From Alphaproteobacteria bacterium (lineage in GTDB: Bacteria > Pseudomonadota > Alphaproteobacteria > GCA-2731375), in the NCBI GenBank assembly GCA_030746295.1, contig JASLMY010000050.1, forward strand, positions 1 to 23,344: DNA of 23,344 nt, given 5' to 3'. Below are positions 8,786 through 15,147 of the stretch, piece by piece (the first letter of the stretch is position 1; every line of letters begins with the position of its first letter). Under the pieces are notes generated by a model, which made no database searches, had not been told where the DNA came from, and was given only the letters and a program-made list of their open reading frames with translations. The position numbers were made by a program, and so were the translations under genes.

Positions 8786-10099
8786 CTAGGCCTCTGTCGT
8801 TGGCGGGATCTCGGTCAAGGCTCGGTCCATGATATCGAGCGCTTTATCGACGTCATCCTCCGCGATCGTCAATGGTGGCGCGATCCGCCAGACCGTGTGC
8901 GCCCCACCGACCCGGTTGACGTTGAGGCCGAGCTCGAAGCAGCGCTCGGTCAAGGTCTTGATCAACGCATGGCCCGGCGTCTTGGTCGCCCGCCCGGCGA
9001 CGATCTCGACGCCGAGAAGCAGGCCGCGACCGCGGACGTCGCCGATCGCCTCGTGCCGGGACTGGAGCTCCAAGAGACGGCCCTTCAGGTATCGCCCGAT
9101 GGTGGCGGCGCGCTCGACGAGCTTGTCGGCGAGGATCACCTCCAGGACCGCGAGCCCGACGCTCGCCATCAGCGGGTCTGAGGCGTGCGAGGTGTAGTGC
9201 GAGTAACCACGCCGGCGGGCCGTCTCCGCGACCTCGTCGGCGGCGATGACGGCCGAAAGCGGCAAGCCGCCGCCAAGCGTCTTCGACAGCGTCAAGATGT
9301 CCGGGACGACCCGGTCGCTCTCGAAGGCGAAGAGCGCGCCCACACGGCCGAGCCCGGTCTGCGATTCGTCGAGGATGAGAAGAATGCCGCGTTGGTCACA
9401 GAGCTCTCTCAAGCGCTGAAGATACCCCTTTGGCGGCTCGACGATGCCGCCGGCGCTTTGGATCGGCTCGACGATCACGGCTGCTTCCTCGCCGACCGAG
9501 GTCACGTCGATCATCTCGAAGCCGACTTCGAGGCACGTCATGTCGCACTTGCCGGCACAGTGGCGGATCGGACAGCGGTAGCTGTTGGGCGCCGGGATCG
9601 CCAGCGCGCCCGGCATGGCCGGCCCGTACTTCTTGCGGCCGTGGGCATAGGTCGCCGAGGCGGCGCCCGTCGTCGTCCCGTGCCACGAGCCCGCCATGGC
9701 GATGACCTCGAAGCGCCCGGTCGCGATCTTGGCGAGCTTCAACGCGGCCTCGTTCGCCTCGCCGCCGGTATTCAAGAGCTGCACCCTGCCGAGCGGCGGC
9801 GGCACCAGATCCGCGAGGCGTTCCGCCAGCCGGACCACATCCGGCGACAGCATCGTGCTGTCCAGATGAATGACCGTCCGCCCGGCCTCTGCCATGGCCG
9901 CCAGGATCTTCGGGTGGCTGTGGCCGATCGTGGCGCACATCTGACCGGAGGAGAAATCCAGGATCGCCCGGCCGTCTTCCGTGTAGAGATAGGCGCCCTC
10001 GGCACGGACGATCAACCGCTCCAGGAAGTCGCGACCATAGTGGAGGAGGTGCCGTTCGACCGGCCGGGCCGGCGGCAGGGGCTCAGGCAGGGATGCCAT
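8786..10099 (-). CDS. Class III PLP-dependent aminotransferase, 2,2-dialkylglycine decarboxylase-like
   Basis: A 437-residue PLP enzyme. From memory of the Burkholderia cepacia enzyme, it matches 2,2-dialkylglycine decarboxylase along its length ('DGRAILDFSSGQM', 'SWHG', 'LILDESQTGLGR', 'LTLSKTLGGGLPL', 'RIAPPLT'). Lys273 is the PLP lysine, Asp244 contacts the pyridine nitrogen and Trp139 stacks on the ring. Gln53 matches the glutamine tied to decarboxylation in that enzyme, and the C-terminal substrate-carboxylate Arg is kept. Known reaction: decarboxylation of 2-aminoisobutyrate or isovaline to a ketone and CO2, then transamination of pyruvate to alanine. Odd: a Cys-rich insert with Cys176, 181, 185 and 189, and Ala216 where that enzyme, as I recall, has an active-site Ser. 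The frame is open further upstream, but the ATG at 10099 lies 2 bp after the regulator stop with GGCGAGG before it. A different class III transaminase activity is possible. Confidence 0.85.
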   Translation of the reverse strand: MASLPEPLPPARPVERHLLHYGRDFLERLIVRAEGAYLYTEDGRAILDFSSGQMCATIGHSHPKILAAMAEAGRTVIHLDSTMLSPDVVRLAERLADLVPPPLGRVQLLNTGGEANEAALKLAKIATGRFEVIAMAGSWHGTTTGAASATYAHGRKKYGPAMPGALAIPAPNSYRCPIRHCAGKCDMTCLEVGFEMIDVTSVGEEAAVIVEPIQSAGGIVEPPKGYLQRLRELCDQRGILLILDESQTGLGRVGALFAFESDRVVPDILTLSKTLGGGLPLSAVIAADEVAETARRRGYSHYTSHASDPLMASVGLAVLEVILADKLVERAATIGRYLKGRLLELQSRHEAIGDVRGRGLLLGVEIVAGRATKTPGHALIKTLTERCFELGLNVNRVGGAHTVWRIAPPLTIAEDDVDKALDIMDRALTEIPPTTEA

Positions 10100-10101
10100 C
10101 G

Positions 10102-10671
10102 CTAGCCTCGCCGCACCGCCGCCACCAGATAGCGGCAGGGTGCGTTCGATTGGTTTCGAAACCTGCATTCGGACGGCGGTCCGAGCTCGAGGCAGTCGCC
10201 GACCTTCAAGTCGTGCTCGGTCTCTCCCTCCACCAGGGTGAGGCGGCCGCCGAGCACCCAGACGACCTGATGGAAGACGGCATAGAGGGAAGCCGGGAAC
10301 AGGACTTCGGCGCCGGCGGGGAGATCGACGGCGACCATCTCGATCGGCCCGCCGGCAGCGGGCGAGACGAGCGTCCTGACCGAGCCCGTCTCCGGGTCGG
10401 TCCAGTGGGGCTGCTCGGCGGCTCGGATCAGGCGTCCGGCGTGCTCTTCCGCGCGGGTCAGGAAAGTCGACAGCGTCAGGCCGAAGGCGCCGCAAAGACG
10501 CCCCAGGACCGTCGTCGTCGGGCTCGACTCAGCCCGCTCGATCTTGCTGATCATGGCCTTGGAGACGCCGGAGTGCTCGGCGACCTCGGCCAGCGACCAC
10601 TTCCGCGCCTCGCGCTCGATGCGCACCCGCGACGCGATCCTCTCCGTCAGGTCATCATTCAAAGTAGCCAT
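10102..10671 (-). CDS. XRE-family transcriptional regulator with C-terminal cupin domain
   Basis: A 189-residue regulator. Seen: a Cro/C1-type helix-turn-helix at about residues 12-68, with 'SLAEVAEHSGVSKAMISKIE' as the two core helices. A cupin_2 barrel occupies about 105-185 ('VVWVLGGRLTLVEGE', 'LKVGDCLELGPP'). Known for the family: the cupin half binds a small effector, and the protein usually controls an adjacent amino-acid or polyamine catabolic operon. Here it is first in the unit, 2 bp before the aminotransferase, so it most likely regulates itself and both enzymes. The ATG overlaps one arm of a perfect inverted repeat and lies about where transcription should begin, so the mRNA may be leaderless. 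No other ATG is in frame nearby. Confidence 0.9.
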   Translation of the reverse strand: MATLNDDLTERIASRVRIEREARKWSLAEVAEHSGVSKAMISKIERAESSPTTTVLGRLCGAFGLTLSTFLTRAEEHAGRLIRAAEQPHWTDPETGSVRTLVSPAAGGPIEMVAVDLPAGAEVLFPASLYAVFHQVVWVLGGRLTLVEGETEHDLKVGDCLELGPPSECRFRNQSNAPCRYLVAAVRRG

Positions 10672-10694
10672 TCGTCCATTATAGTAGACGAATG
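10669..10694. promoter_or_regulatory. Inverted-repeat operator of the XRE-cupin operon
   Basis: A perfect 8-bp inverted repeat: CATTCGTC at 10669-10676 and GACGAATG at 10687-10694, separated by 10 bp. On the minus strand the repeat encloses the -10 box, and its downstream arm contains the start codon of the regulator. A bound dimer would block RNA polymerase. The size and placement suit autorepression by the XRE-cupin protein (inference). Confidence 0.7.
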
Positions 10695-10705
10695 CGGAAA
10701 GTCAA
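10678..10705 (-). promoter_or_regulatory. Sigma-70-type promoter of the XRE-cupin / aminotransferase / oxoprolinase operon
   Basis: On the minus strand, TTGACT (10705-10700) and a perfect TATAAT (10683-10678) are 16 bp apart, one of the best matches to the housekeeping consensus in the window. The expected start point, about 7 bases after the -10 box, falls at or next to the A of the regulator's ATG (10671). That implies a leaderless or nearly leaderless mRNA. Confidence 0.75.
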
Positions 10706-10768
10706 GATGGCGCTTTTCATCGAAAGGGCGGCACCCGATCTGTAACTATTTGATGTTGCGAGGAAAAT

Positions 10769-10843
10769 TGGAGCGGGCGATGAGATTCGAACTCACGACT
10801 TCAACCTTGGCAAGGTTGCGCTCTACCCCTGAGCTACGCCCGC
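10769..10843 (-). tRNA. tRNA-Gly (anticodon GCC)
   Basis: A complete 75-base tRNA with the 3' CCA encoded. The acceptor arms GCGGGCG and CGCCCGC pair perfectly. The anticodon stem CAACC/GGTTG encloses the loop TTGCCAA, so the anticodon is GCC (plus-strand bases 10809-10811), reading GGC and GGU glycine codons. The T-arm contains the usual GTTCGAATC core. It has its own promoter upstream and reads toward the XRE-cupin operon. No clear intrinsic terminator was seen in the 63 bases between the tRNA end and the operon's -35 box. Confidence 0.97.
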
Positions 10844-10851
10844 GCCGTGAT

Positions 10852-10870
10852 GCCCGGCGGCCCGCCGGGC
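10852..10870 (-). other. GC-only inverted repeat in the tRNA-Gly 5' leader
   Basis: Arms GCCCGGCGG (10852-10860) and CCGCCGGGC (10862-10870) are perfectly complementary around one base. As RNA it would fold with about 7 pairs and a 5-base loop. Given the -10 box at 10882-10877, it begins at the predicted transcription start and ends 8 bases before the mature tRNA, so it would form the 5' end of the tRNA precursor removed by RNase P. Confidence 0.45.
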
Positions 10871-10876
10871 GCCCGG

Positions 10877-10904
10877 ATAATAGTGAAATCGGGCCGGGTT
10901 GCAA
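10877..10904 (-). promoter_or_regulatory. Promoter of tRNA-Gly
   Basis: On the minus strand, TTGCAA (10904-10899) and TATTAT (10882-10877) are separated by 16 bp, followed by a GC-rich discriminator typical of stable-RNA promoters. The -35 hexamer is its own reverse complement and also suits the divergent gene. Confidence 0.65.
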
Positions 10905-10926
10905 GTCCCGCTTGGGCCGCTATGGT
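10899..10926 (+). promoter_or_regulatory. Candidate promoter of the ProXp-ala gene, sharing its -35 with tRNA-Gly
   Basis: On the plus strand, TTGCAA (10899-10904) is followed after 16 bp by TATGGT (10921-10926), a fair -10. A start near 10933 would leave about 30 bases of leader before the ATG at 10963. The same hexamer is the -35 of the divergent tRNA promoter, at the same 16-bp distance. The match is weaker than on the tRNA side. Confidence 0.45.
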
Positions 10927-10962
10927 GCCGGCCGCAGAGCCCCAGCCCGAGAGAGCCCGCCC

Positions 10963-11451
10963 ATGTCCGCCAGCCCGGACGACCTCTTCCGCCGCCTGCA
11001 AGCGCTCGGCATCGAGACCCGGACGTATGAGCACCCGCCGCTCGCCACGGTCGCGGACGGGCGGCGCTACTGGCGCGACATTCCGGGCGGCCATGCCAAG
11101 AACCTCTATCTGCGTGATGCCAAGAAGCGGAACTGGCTGGTGGCGACGCTCTTCGACCGGGAGCTGGAGATGAAGCGTCTGGCGGCGACCATCGGCTCGG
11201 GCAGGCTCAGCTTCGGCCGGCCCGAGCGCTTGCTGCAGTATCTCGGCGTCACGCCCGGCGCGGTCACGCCCTTCGCGGTGCTGAACGACGCGGACGGCCA
11301 GGTCACCGTGGTCCTGGACGAGGCCCTGCTGGCGTATTCGCCCTTGAACTTCCACCCGCTGGTCAACACGGCCACGACCGCAATTCAGCCAGAGGATCTC
11401 CTGAGCTTTCTCCGCGCCAGCGGGCACGAGCCCAGAATCCTGCCGCTTTGA
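10963..11451 (+). CDS. ProXp-ala / YbaK-family Ala-tRNA(Pro) deacylase (PrdX-like)
   Basis: A free-standing relative of the editing domain of prolyl-tRNA synthetase. Known role: hydrolysis of alanine mis-attached to tRNA-Pro, in the cytoplasm; this form is typical of alphaproteobacteria whose ProRS lacks the insertion domain. Seen: 162 residues, full family length. 'GGHAKNLYLRD' carries Lys46, the position of the catalytic lysine in this family. Further family motifs are 'LSFGRPERLLQYLGVTPG', 'VTPFAVLND' and 'HPLVNTATT'. The ATG at 10963 follows a purine stretch ending in GAGAG. The gene lies divergent from tRNA-Gly and, with a 98-bp gap, upstream of the CnoX-like gene. The substrate (Ala-tRNA-Pro rather than another mischarged tRNA) is assigned from family only. 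Confidence 0.88.
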   Translation: MSASPDDLFRRLQALGIETRTYEHPPLATVADGRRYWRDIPGGHAKNLYLRDAKKRNWLVATLFDRELEMKRLAATIGSGRLSFGRPERLLQYLGVTPGAVTPFAVLNDADGQVTVVLDEALLAYSPLNFHPLVNTATTAIQPEDLLSFLRASGHEPRILPL

Positions 11452-11472
11452 GGGCACGACCCCAGGCACGGC

Positions 11473-11492
11473 CCGCCCTTGTAAGGGGGCGG
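11473..11492 (+). other. GC hairpin between the ProXp-ala and CnoX-like genes
   Basis: CCGCCC (11473-11478) pairs with GGGCGG (11487-11492) around an 8-base loop, 21 bases after the ProXp-ala stop. No T-run follows. It could attenuate read-through into the next gene. The 98-base gap holds nothing else clear; a weak promoter-like pair TTGTAA (11479) and TAGGTT (11502) overlaps it. Confidence 0.3.
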
Positions 11493-11549
11493 CGCGCGCC
11501 ATAGGTTACGGGGCAACTGCAGCCCTCTCGGGCGCTTCGAGGTAGCGAG

Positions 11550-12452
11550 ATGGAAGAGATCATCGGACAGGTCGAGACACCGGCCGACGCGATCAAGGAC
11601 AGCGACATCGAGAATTTCGCCGAGGACGTCCTGGTCGCGAGCCAGGAGGTGCCGGTGATCGTCGACTTCTGGGCGCCGTGGTGCGGCCCGTGCAAGCAAC
11701 TGACGCCGACGCTGGAGAAGCTGGTGCGCCAGTCCGGCGGCAAGGTCAAGCTCGTGAAGGTCAACATCGACGAGAACCAGGCCATCGCCCAGCAGTTGCG
11801 CATCCAGTCGATCCCGGCCGTCTTCGCCTTCAAGGACGGACAGCCGGTCGACGGCTTCGCCGGCGCCCTGCCGGAAAGCCAGGTCAAGGCCTTCATCCAG
11901 CGCCTCACCGGTGATTCCGGCCCCAGCGAGATCGAGCGCGCGGTCGAGATGGCGACCCAGGCCATGGACGATGGCGACCTCGACGGCGCCGTCTCCATCT
12001 ACGGCCAGATCCTTCGGGTCGAGCCGCAGAACGTCGAGGCGCTGGCCGGCTTGGCGCAGTGCTACGTCAGCAGCGGCGATTTGGAGCAGGCCGGCAAGAC
12101 GCTGGAGATGGTGGCGCCCGAGAACCGCGACCAGGCCGCCGTCTCGGCCGCCCGGGCAGCGCTGGAGCTGGCCGAGCAGGCGGGCGAAGCCGGCGACGTG
12201 GGCGCCCTGCAACGGTCCGTCGAGGCCGATCCTGACGACCACCAGGCCCGTTTCGACCTGGCCCAGGCCCTGCTCGCGGCGGGCGCACGCGAGGATGCGG
12301 TCGACCACCTGCTCGAGATCGTCAAGCGCGATCGGGCCTGGAACGAGGAGGCGGCACGCAAGCAGTTGCTTACCCTCTTCGAGGCCTTCGGACCGACCGA
12401 CCCGCTGACGCTCGCCTCGCGTCGGCGCCTGAGCTCGCTGCTCTTCTCCTGA
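11550..12452 (+). CDS. cnoX: Thioredoxin-TPR co-chaperone (CnoX/YbbN family)
   Basis: CnoX proteins (chaperedoxins) hold unfolded clients under oxidative stress, protect their cysteines and pass them to GroEL/ES or DnaK. Seen: 300 residues, with an N-terminal thioredoxin fold at about 20-125 carrying the active site WCGPC (Cys45, Cys48) and the cis-proline Pro89 in 'IQSIPAV'. TPR-type helical repeats occupy about 130-290, rich in Ala, Leu and Glu. Unlike E. coli CnoX, which lacks the first cysteine, this one keeps CGPC and should be redox-active, as reported for the Caulobacter protein. A GAGG site precedes the ATG. It is followed after 28 bp by the Lon N-domain gene, a pairing seen in many alphaproteobacteria, so the two probably serve protein quality control together. 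Confidence 0.92.
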   Translation: MEEIIGQVETPADAIKDSDIENFAEDVLVASQEVPVIVDFWAPWCGPCKQLTPTLEKLVRQSGGKVKLVKVNIDENQAIAQQLRIQSIPAVFAFKDGQPVDGFAGALPESQVKAFIQRLTGDSGPSEIERAVEMATQAMDDGDLDGAVSIYGQILRVEPQNVEALAGLAQCYVSSGDLEQAGKTLEMVAPENRDQAAVSAARAALELAEQAGEAGDVGALQRSVEADPDDHQARFDLAQALLAAGAREDAVDHLLEIVKRDRAWNEEAARKQLLTLFEAFGPTDPLTLASRRRLSSLLFS

Positions 12453-12480
12453 CGGGCGCCGAGGGTTCGAGGTCAAGGCC

Positions 12481-13137
12481 ATGTCCGACGCCGAGACGAA
12501 GGCGCTGCCGGAGCGGATCCCGGTCTTCCCGCTGCCCGGCGTCCTGCTGCTGCCGGGCGGGCGGCTGCCGCTCAACATCTTCGAACAGCGCTACCTCGAC
12601 ATGACCCGCGATGCCTGGGACTCGACCCGCCTGATCGGCATGATCCAGCCCGAGGACCCGACCGATTCCGCCTTCGAGCCGGCGCTCTACCGGGTCGGTT
12701 GTGCCGGCCGGATCACCAGCTTCGACGAGACCGACGACGGCCGCTACATCATCGTCCTCACCGGCCAGGCCCGGTTTCGCATCGTCACCGAGCTCGACCG
12801 CGAGACCCTCTATCGCCAGATCGTCGCCGACTGGCAGCCCTACCTCGCCGACCTCGGGACCGAGGACGAGGGCGGCGTCGACCGCGAGCGCCTACTGCCG
12901 GCGCTGCACGCCTACCTGACGCTGAACGGCATCGAGGTGGAGTGGCGCGCCGTGGAAAAGGCGCCCGCGACCGTGCTGGTGAACCAGTTGGCCATGGTCT
13001 GTCCCTTCAGCCCTGGCGAGAAGCAGGCGTTGTTGGAGGCCGCCGACCTGACCGAGCGCAGCCGGGTGATGACGGCGCTGGTGGAGATGGCGCTGTTGGC
13101 GCACCAGGGCGGCGACACCGAGGGCGCCCGCCACTGA
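12481..13137 (+). CDS. Lon protease N-terminal-domain protein (LON substrate-binding domain)
   Basis: A 218-residue protein made only of the LON substrate-binding domain (PF02190 type), without the AAA+ and protease parts. Seen: the opening '[30 protein letters not shown]' region is diagnostic (residues about 13-42). It is followed by 'LIGMIQPED', '[24 protein letters not shown]' and a helical C-terminal half ('[22 protein letters not shown]'). Known: such stand-alone proteins are widespread in alphaproteobacteria, with no settled function; a role in substrate recognition or protein quality control is assumed. It sits 28 bp after the CnoX-like gene and 29 bp before the Trm112-like gene, so it is in the middle of an operon. 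Confidence 0.9.
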   Translation: MSDAETKALPERIPVFPLPGVLLLPGGRLPLNIFEQRYLDMTRDAWDSTRLIGMIQPEDPTDSAFEPALYRVGCAGRITSFDETDDGRYIIVLTGQARFRIVTELDRETLYRQIVADWQPYLADLGTEDEGGVDRERLLPALHAYLTLNGIEVEWRAVEKAPATVLVNQLAMVCPFSPGEKQALLEAADLTERSRVMTALVEMALLAHQGGDTEGARH

Positions 13138-13166
13138 GGCGCGGAGATGGAGACGAGAGGCCCGGT

Positions 13167-13352
13167 ATGAACGATCCCAACGCCATCGATCCCAAGCTTC
13201 TGGAGATCCTCGTCTGCCCGATCACCAAGGCGACGCTCCGCTACGACCGGGAACGGGCCGAGCTGATCAGCGAGCCGGCCCGCCTCGCCTATCCGATCCG
13301 CGACGGCATCCCGATCATGCTGCCCGAGGAGGCACGGAGCCTGGACGACTGA
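13167..13352 (+). CDS. Trm112-like small protein with lost zinc cysteines
   Basis: A 61-residue protein of the Trm112/YcaR family, too short for many gene finders. Seen: '[14 protein letters not shown]' and '[18 protein letters not shown]', the two conserved blocks. Known: in eukaryotes and archaea Trm112 is a zinc-binding activator of methyltransferases; the role of bacterial homologues is unclear. Odd: only Cys17 of the usual metal ligands remains. The second Cys of CPxC is Thr20, and the later Cys is a Ser ('ELISEP'), so zinc binding is unlikely. The ATG at 13167 follows 'GAGAGG'. It is in an operon with the Lon N-domain and DUF971 genes, with gaps of 29 bp on both sides. Confidence 0.88.
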   Translation: MNDPNAIDPKLLEILVCPITKATLRYDRERAELISEPARLAYPIRDGIPIMLPEEARSLDD

Positions 13353-13381
13353 GGCTCGGGGACGGTCCGGGGAGAGGGGAC

Positions 13382-13738
13382 GTGACGGCGATCGCACCGG
13401 AGGAGATCAGGCTCGTCAAGGCGGAGCGCCGGCTCGAGGTCGGCTTCGCCGACGGCCGCCGCTATTCGCTGCCGGCCGAGCTGTTGCGGGTCGAGAGCCC
13501 GAGCGCCGAGATCCAGGGCCACGGCGAGGGCAAGACAATCCTCGCCGGCAAGCGCGACGTCGCCATCACCGATGTGCGCCCGGTCGGCAACTACGCCGTC
13601 TGCATCGTCTTCGACGACGGCCACGACACCGGCCTCTACAGCTGGGAGTATTTGGCGGAGTTGGGCGCACGGCAGGACGAGATCTGGAGCGCCTATCTGG
13701 CGGCCCTGGAAGCACGCGGCCTCAGCCGCGAGGCCTGA
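13382..13738 (+). CDS. DUF971 domain protein
   Basis: A 118-residue protein consisting of a single DUF971 domain, the fold also found at the N-terminus of gamma-butyrobetaine hydroxylase. Seen: 'IRLVKAERRLEVGFADGRRYSLPAELLRVESPSAE' spans residues 9-43, and 'VRPVGNYAVCIVFDDGHDTGLYSWEYL' spans about 65-91; both are family-typical. No catalytic residues are recognised. In other bacteria the domain occurs next to or fused with Mrp/ApbC Fe-S carriers, but none is here. The start is GTG at 13382. 'GGGGAGAGGGG' just before it is a strong ribosome binding site and decides the choice. It sits between the Trm112-like and SDR genes. Confidence 0.87.
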   Translation: MTAIAPEEIRLVKAERRLEVGFADGRRYSLPAELLRVESPSAEIQGHGEGKTILAGKRDVAITDVRPVGNYAVCIVFDDGHDTGLYSWEYLAELGARQDEIWSAYLAALEARGLSREA

Positions 13739-13796
13739 GGAGGGCGCGCCGGATCGGTGAACGGCGTCATTGGTTGAGTCTTAGGGAGGGAGAGAG

Positions 13797-14588
13797 ATGC
13801 GCGTTTTGGTAACGGGATGCAGCCCGGGGATCGGCGGGGCGACCTGCCTGGTGCTGGCCGAGGCCGCCGCGGCGGCCGGACAGCAGGCGCAGATTGCCGC
13901 CTCGGAGCTGGCCATGACGGCCGAGCTCGAGGCCTTGGCGGCCGAGCTGGAGGGCCTCGGCGCCGAGGTCGTGACACCGATCGGCGATCTCGCCGACCCC
14001 GAGGTGCCGGCCCGCCTGGTGGCCGAGGCGGCGGCGGCCTTCGGCGGCCTCGACGGCGTCGTCGCCAATGCCGGCATCACCTCGCCGGCGCCGCTGGCCG
14101 AGCTCGACCTCGCCGACTGGGACCGGCTCTTCGACGTCAACGTCCGCGCCGCCTGGCTGCTGGCGAAGGCAGCTTATCCGCATCTCGCGGCGAGCCACGG
14201 CGGCTTTGTCGGCATCGGCTCGATCTCGGGCATGAACCCGCACCCCGGCATGGGCGCCTACAGCCCTTCCAAGGCGGCGATCATCATGCTCTGCCGGGTT
14301 CTGGCCCAGGAATGGGGCACGGTCGGCGCCCGCGCCAACGCGGTCTCGCCGGGGATGATCCGCACCCCGCTGACCGCCACCGTCTACGCCGACAACCGGG
14401 TCGCGGGCCAGCGCGCCGAGCTGGTGCCCTATGGGCGCGTCGGCGAGGCCCGCGACATCGCCCGCGCGGTGGCCTTTCTGTTGAGCGAGGAGGCGCAGTA
14501 CATCACTGGCCAGAACCTCTGCGTCGACGGCGGCTTCGAGGGCTCCATCATGGGCCACATCCCCGGCCTGCCGAAAAGCGGCGAGTGA
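13797..14588 (+). CDS. Short-chain dehydrogenase/reductase (classical SDR)
   Basis: A 263-residue NAD(P)-dependent oxidoreductase. Seen: a cofactor-binding TGxxxGIG motif as 'TGCSPGIG' (residues 6-13), the structural 'NAG' at 91-93, and the catalytic set Ser142, Tyr155, Lys159 ('GSISG' then 'YSPSK'). The 'SPGMIRTPL' and C-terminal 'CVDGGF' stretches are typical. The segment after the first helix is Ala-rich and somewhat longer than usual, so the residues that choose NAD or NADP cannot be assigned. No substrate can be inferred. A strong GGAGGGAGAGAG site lies before the ATG. It follows the DUF971 gene after 58 bp and precedes the NUDIX gene by 25 bp. Confidence 0.9.
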   Translation: MRVLVTGCSPGIGGATCLVLAEAAAAAGQQAQIAASELAMTAELEALAAELEGLGAEVVTPIGDLADPEVPARLVAEAAAAFGGLDGVVANAGITSPAPLAELDLADWDRLFDVNVRAAWLLAKAAYPHLAASHGGFVGIGSISGMNPHPGMGAYSPSKAAIIMLCRVLAQEWGTVGARANAVSPGMIRTPLTATVYADNRVAGQRAELVPYGRVGEARDIARAVAFLLSEEAQYITGQNLCVDGGFEGSIMGHIPGLPKSGE

Positions 14589-14613
14589 GGCCAGCGCCCG
14601 TGGGGCCGCGCGC

Positions 14614-15147
14614 ATGACCTATAAGACGCTGGCCTCGCGGCTCGTCTACGAGAACCGCTGGATGCGCGTGCGTGAGGACGAGATCGAGCGCGCCGACGGC
14701 ACAGCGGGCATCTACGGCGTGGTCGAGAAGGTCGATTTCGTCGTCGTCCTGCCGATCGAGGACGGCCATGTCTATCTCGTCTCGCAATACCGCTATCCGC
14801 TGGGGCGACGCTGCCTGGAGCTGCCGCAGGGCTCTTGGGAGCTGGAGCCGGACGCCGACCCGACGACGGTGGCGCTCGGCGAGCTGAGGGAGGAGACCGG
14901 CCTCGTCGCCGGCCGGATGGAGCGCCTGGGCTTCGCCGACGCCGCCTCCGGCCATGCGACGCAAGGCTTCCACGTCTTCCTCGCCACCGAGCTCACCCCC
15001 GGCCCCAGCGACGTCGAGCCCGAGGAGCAGGACCTCGAGGTCCATCGGCTGACGCTCGATGAATTCGTCGCCGGCATGCGCGAGGGCCGCATCACCGACG
15101 CCCACACGCTGGCGGCCTACGCGCTCTATCAGTTGCGGTCGAGGTAG
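14614..15147 (+). CDS. NUDIX hydrolase
   Basis: A 177-residue NUDIX enzyme, probably a nucleoside-diphosphate-sugar or ADP-ribose-type pyrophosphatase. Seen: an antiparallel opening ('YENRWMRVREDEIERADG', 'VDFVVVLPIEDGHVYLVSQYRYP') as in ADP-ribose hydrolases. The Nudix box follows in 'ELPQGSWELE...GELREETG' (about residues 68-92). The metal-binding Glu residues of the EExG core are present, but the box is about two residues longer than the textbook spacing, and Gly stands where REUxEE usually has Arg. I recall related proteins with the same GELREETG form, so it may define a subfamily rather than loss of activity. Substrate unknown. It is the last gene of the plus-strand cluster, with a hairpin right after its stop. 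Confidence 0.88.
   Translation: MTYKTLASRLVYENRWMRVREDEIERADGTAGIYGVVEKVDFVVVLPIEDGHVYLVSQYRYPLGRRCLELPQGSWELEPDADPTTVALGELREETGLVAGRMERLGFADAASGHATQGFHVFLATELTPGPSDVEPEEQDLEVHRLTLDEFVAGMREGRITDAHTLAAYALYQLRSR

Noticed and set aside
7133..9181. 682-codon open frame on the plus strand opposite the oxoprolinase and aminotransferase
   Set aside because: It is antisense to two clear genes, has no recognisable domain, and its Gly/Arg/His-rich composition is typical of the shadow of GC-rich coding DNA. The same holds for the long frames at 74-1600 (minus), 5219-6838 (plus) and 3504-5111 (plus).
10100..10495. N-terminal extension of the aminotransferase (open frame to 10495)
   Set aside because: It overlaps the XRE-cupin gene completely and is Arg/Pro-rich. 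The ATG at 10099 has a ribosome binding site and gives the normal family N-terminus.
5087..10768. Genomic island inserted at the 3' end of tRNA-Gly, carrying the catabolic operon
   Set aside because: No integrase is present and no copy of the tRNA 3' end was seen at the far edge (5068-5086). Base composition looks like the neighbours.
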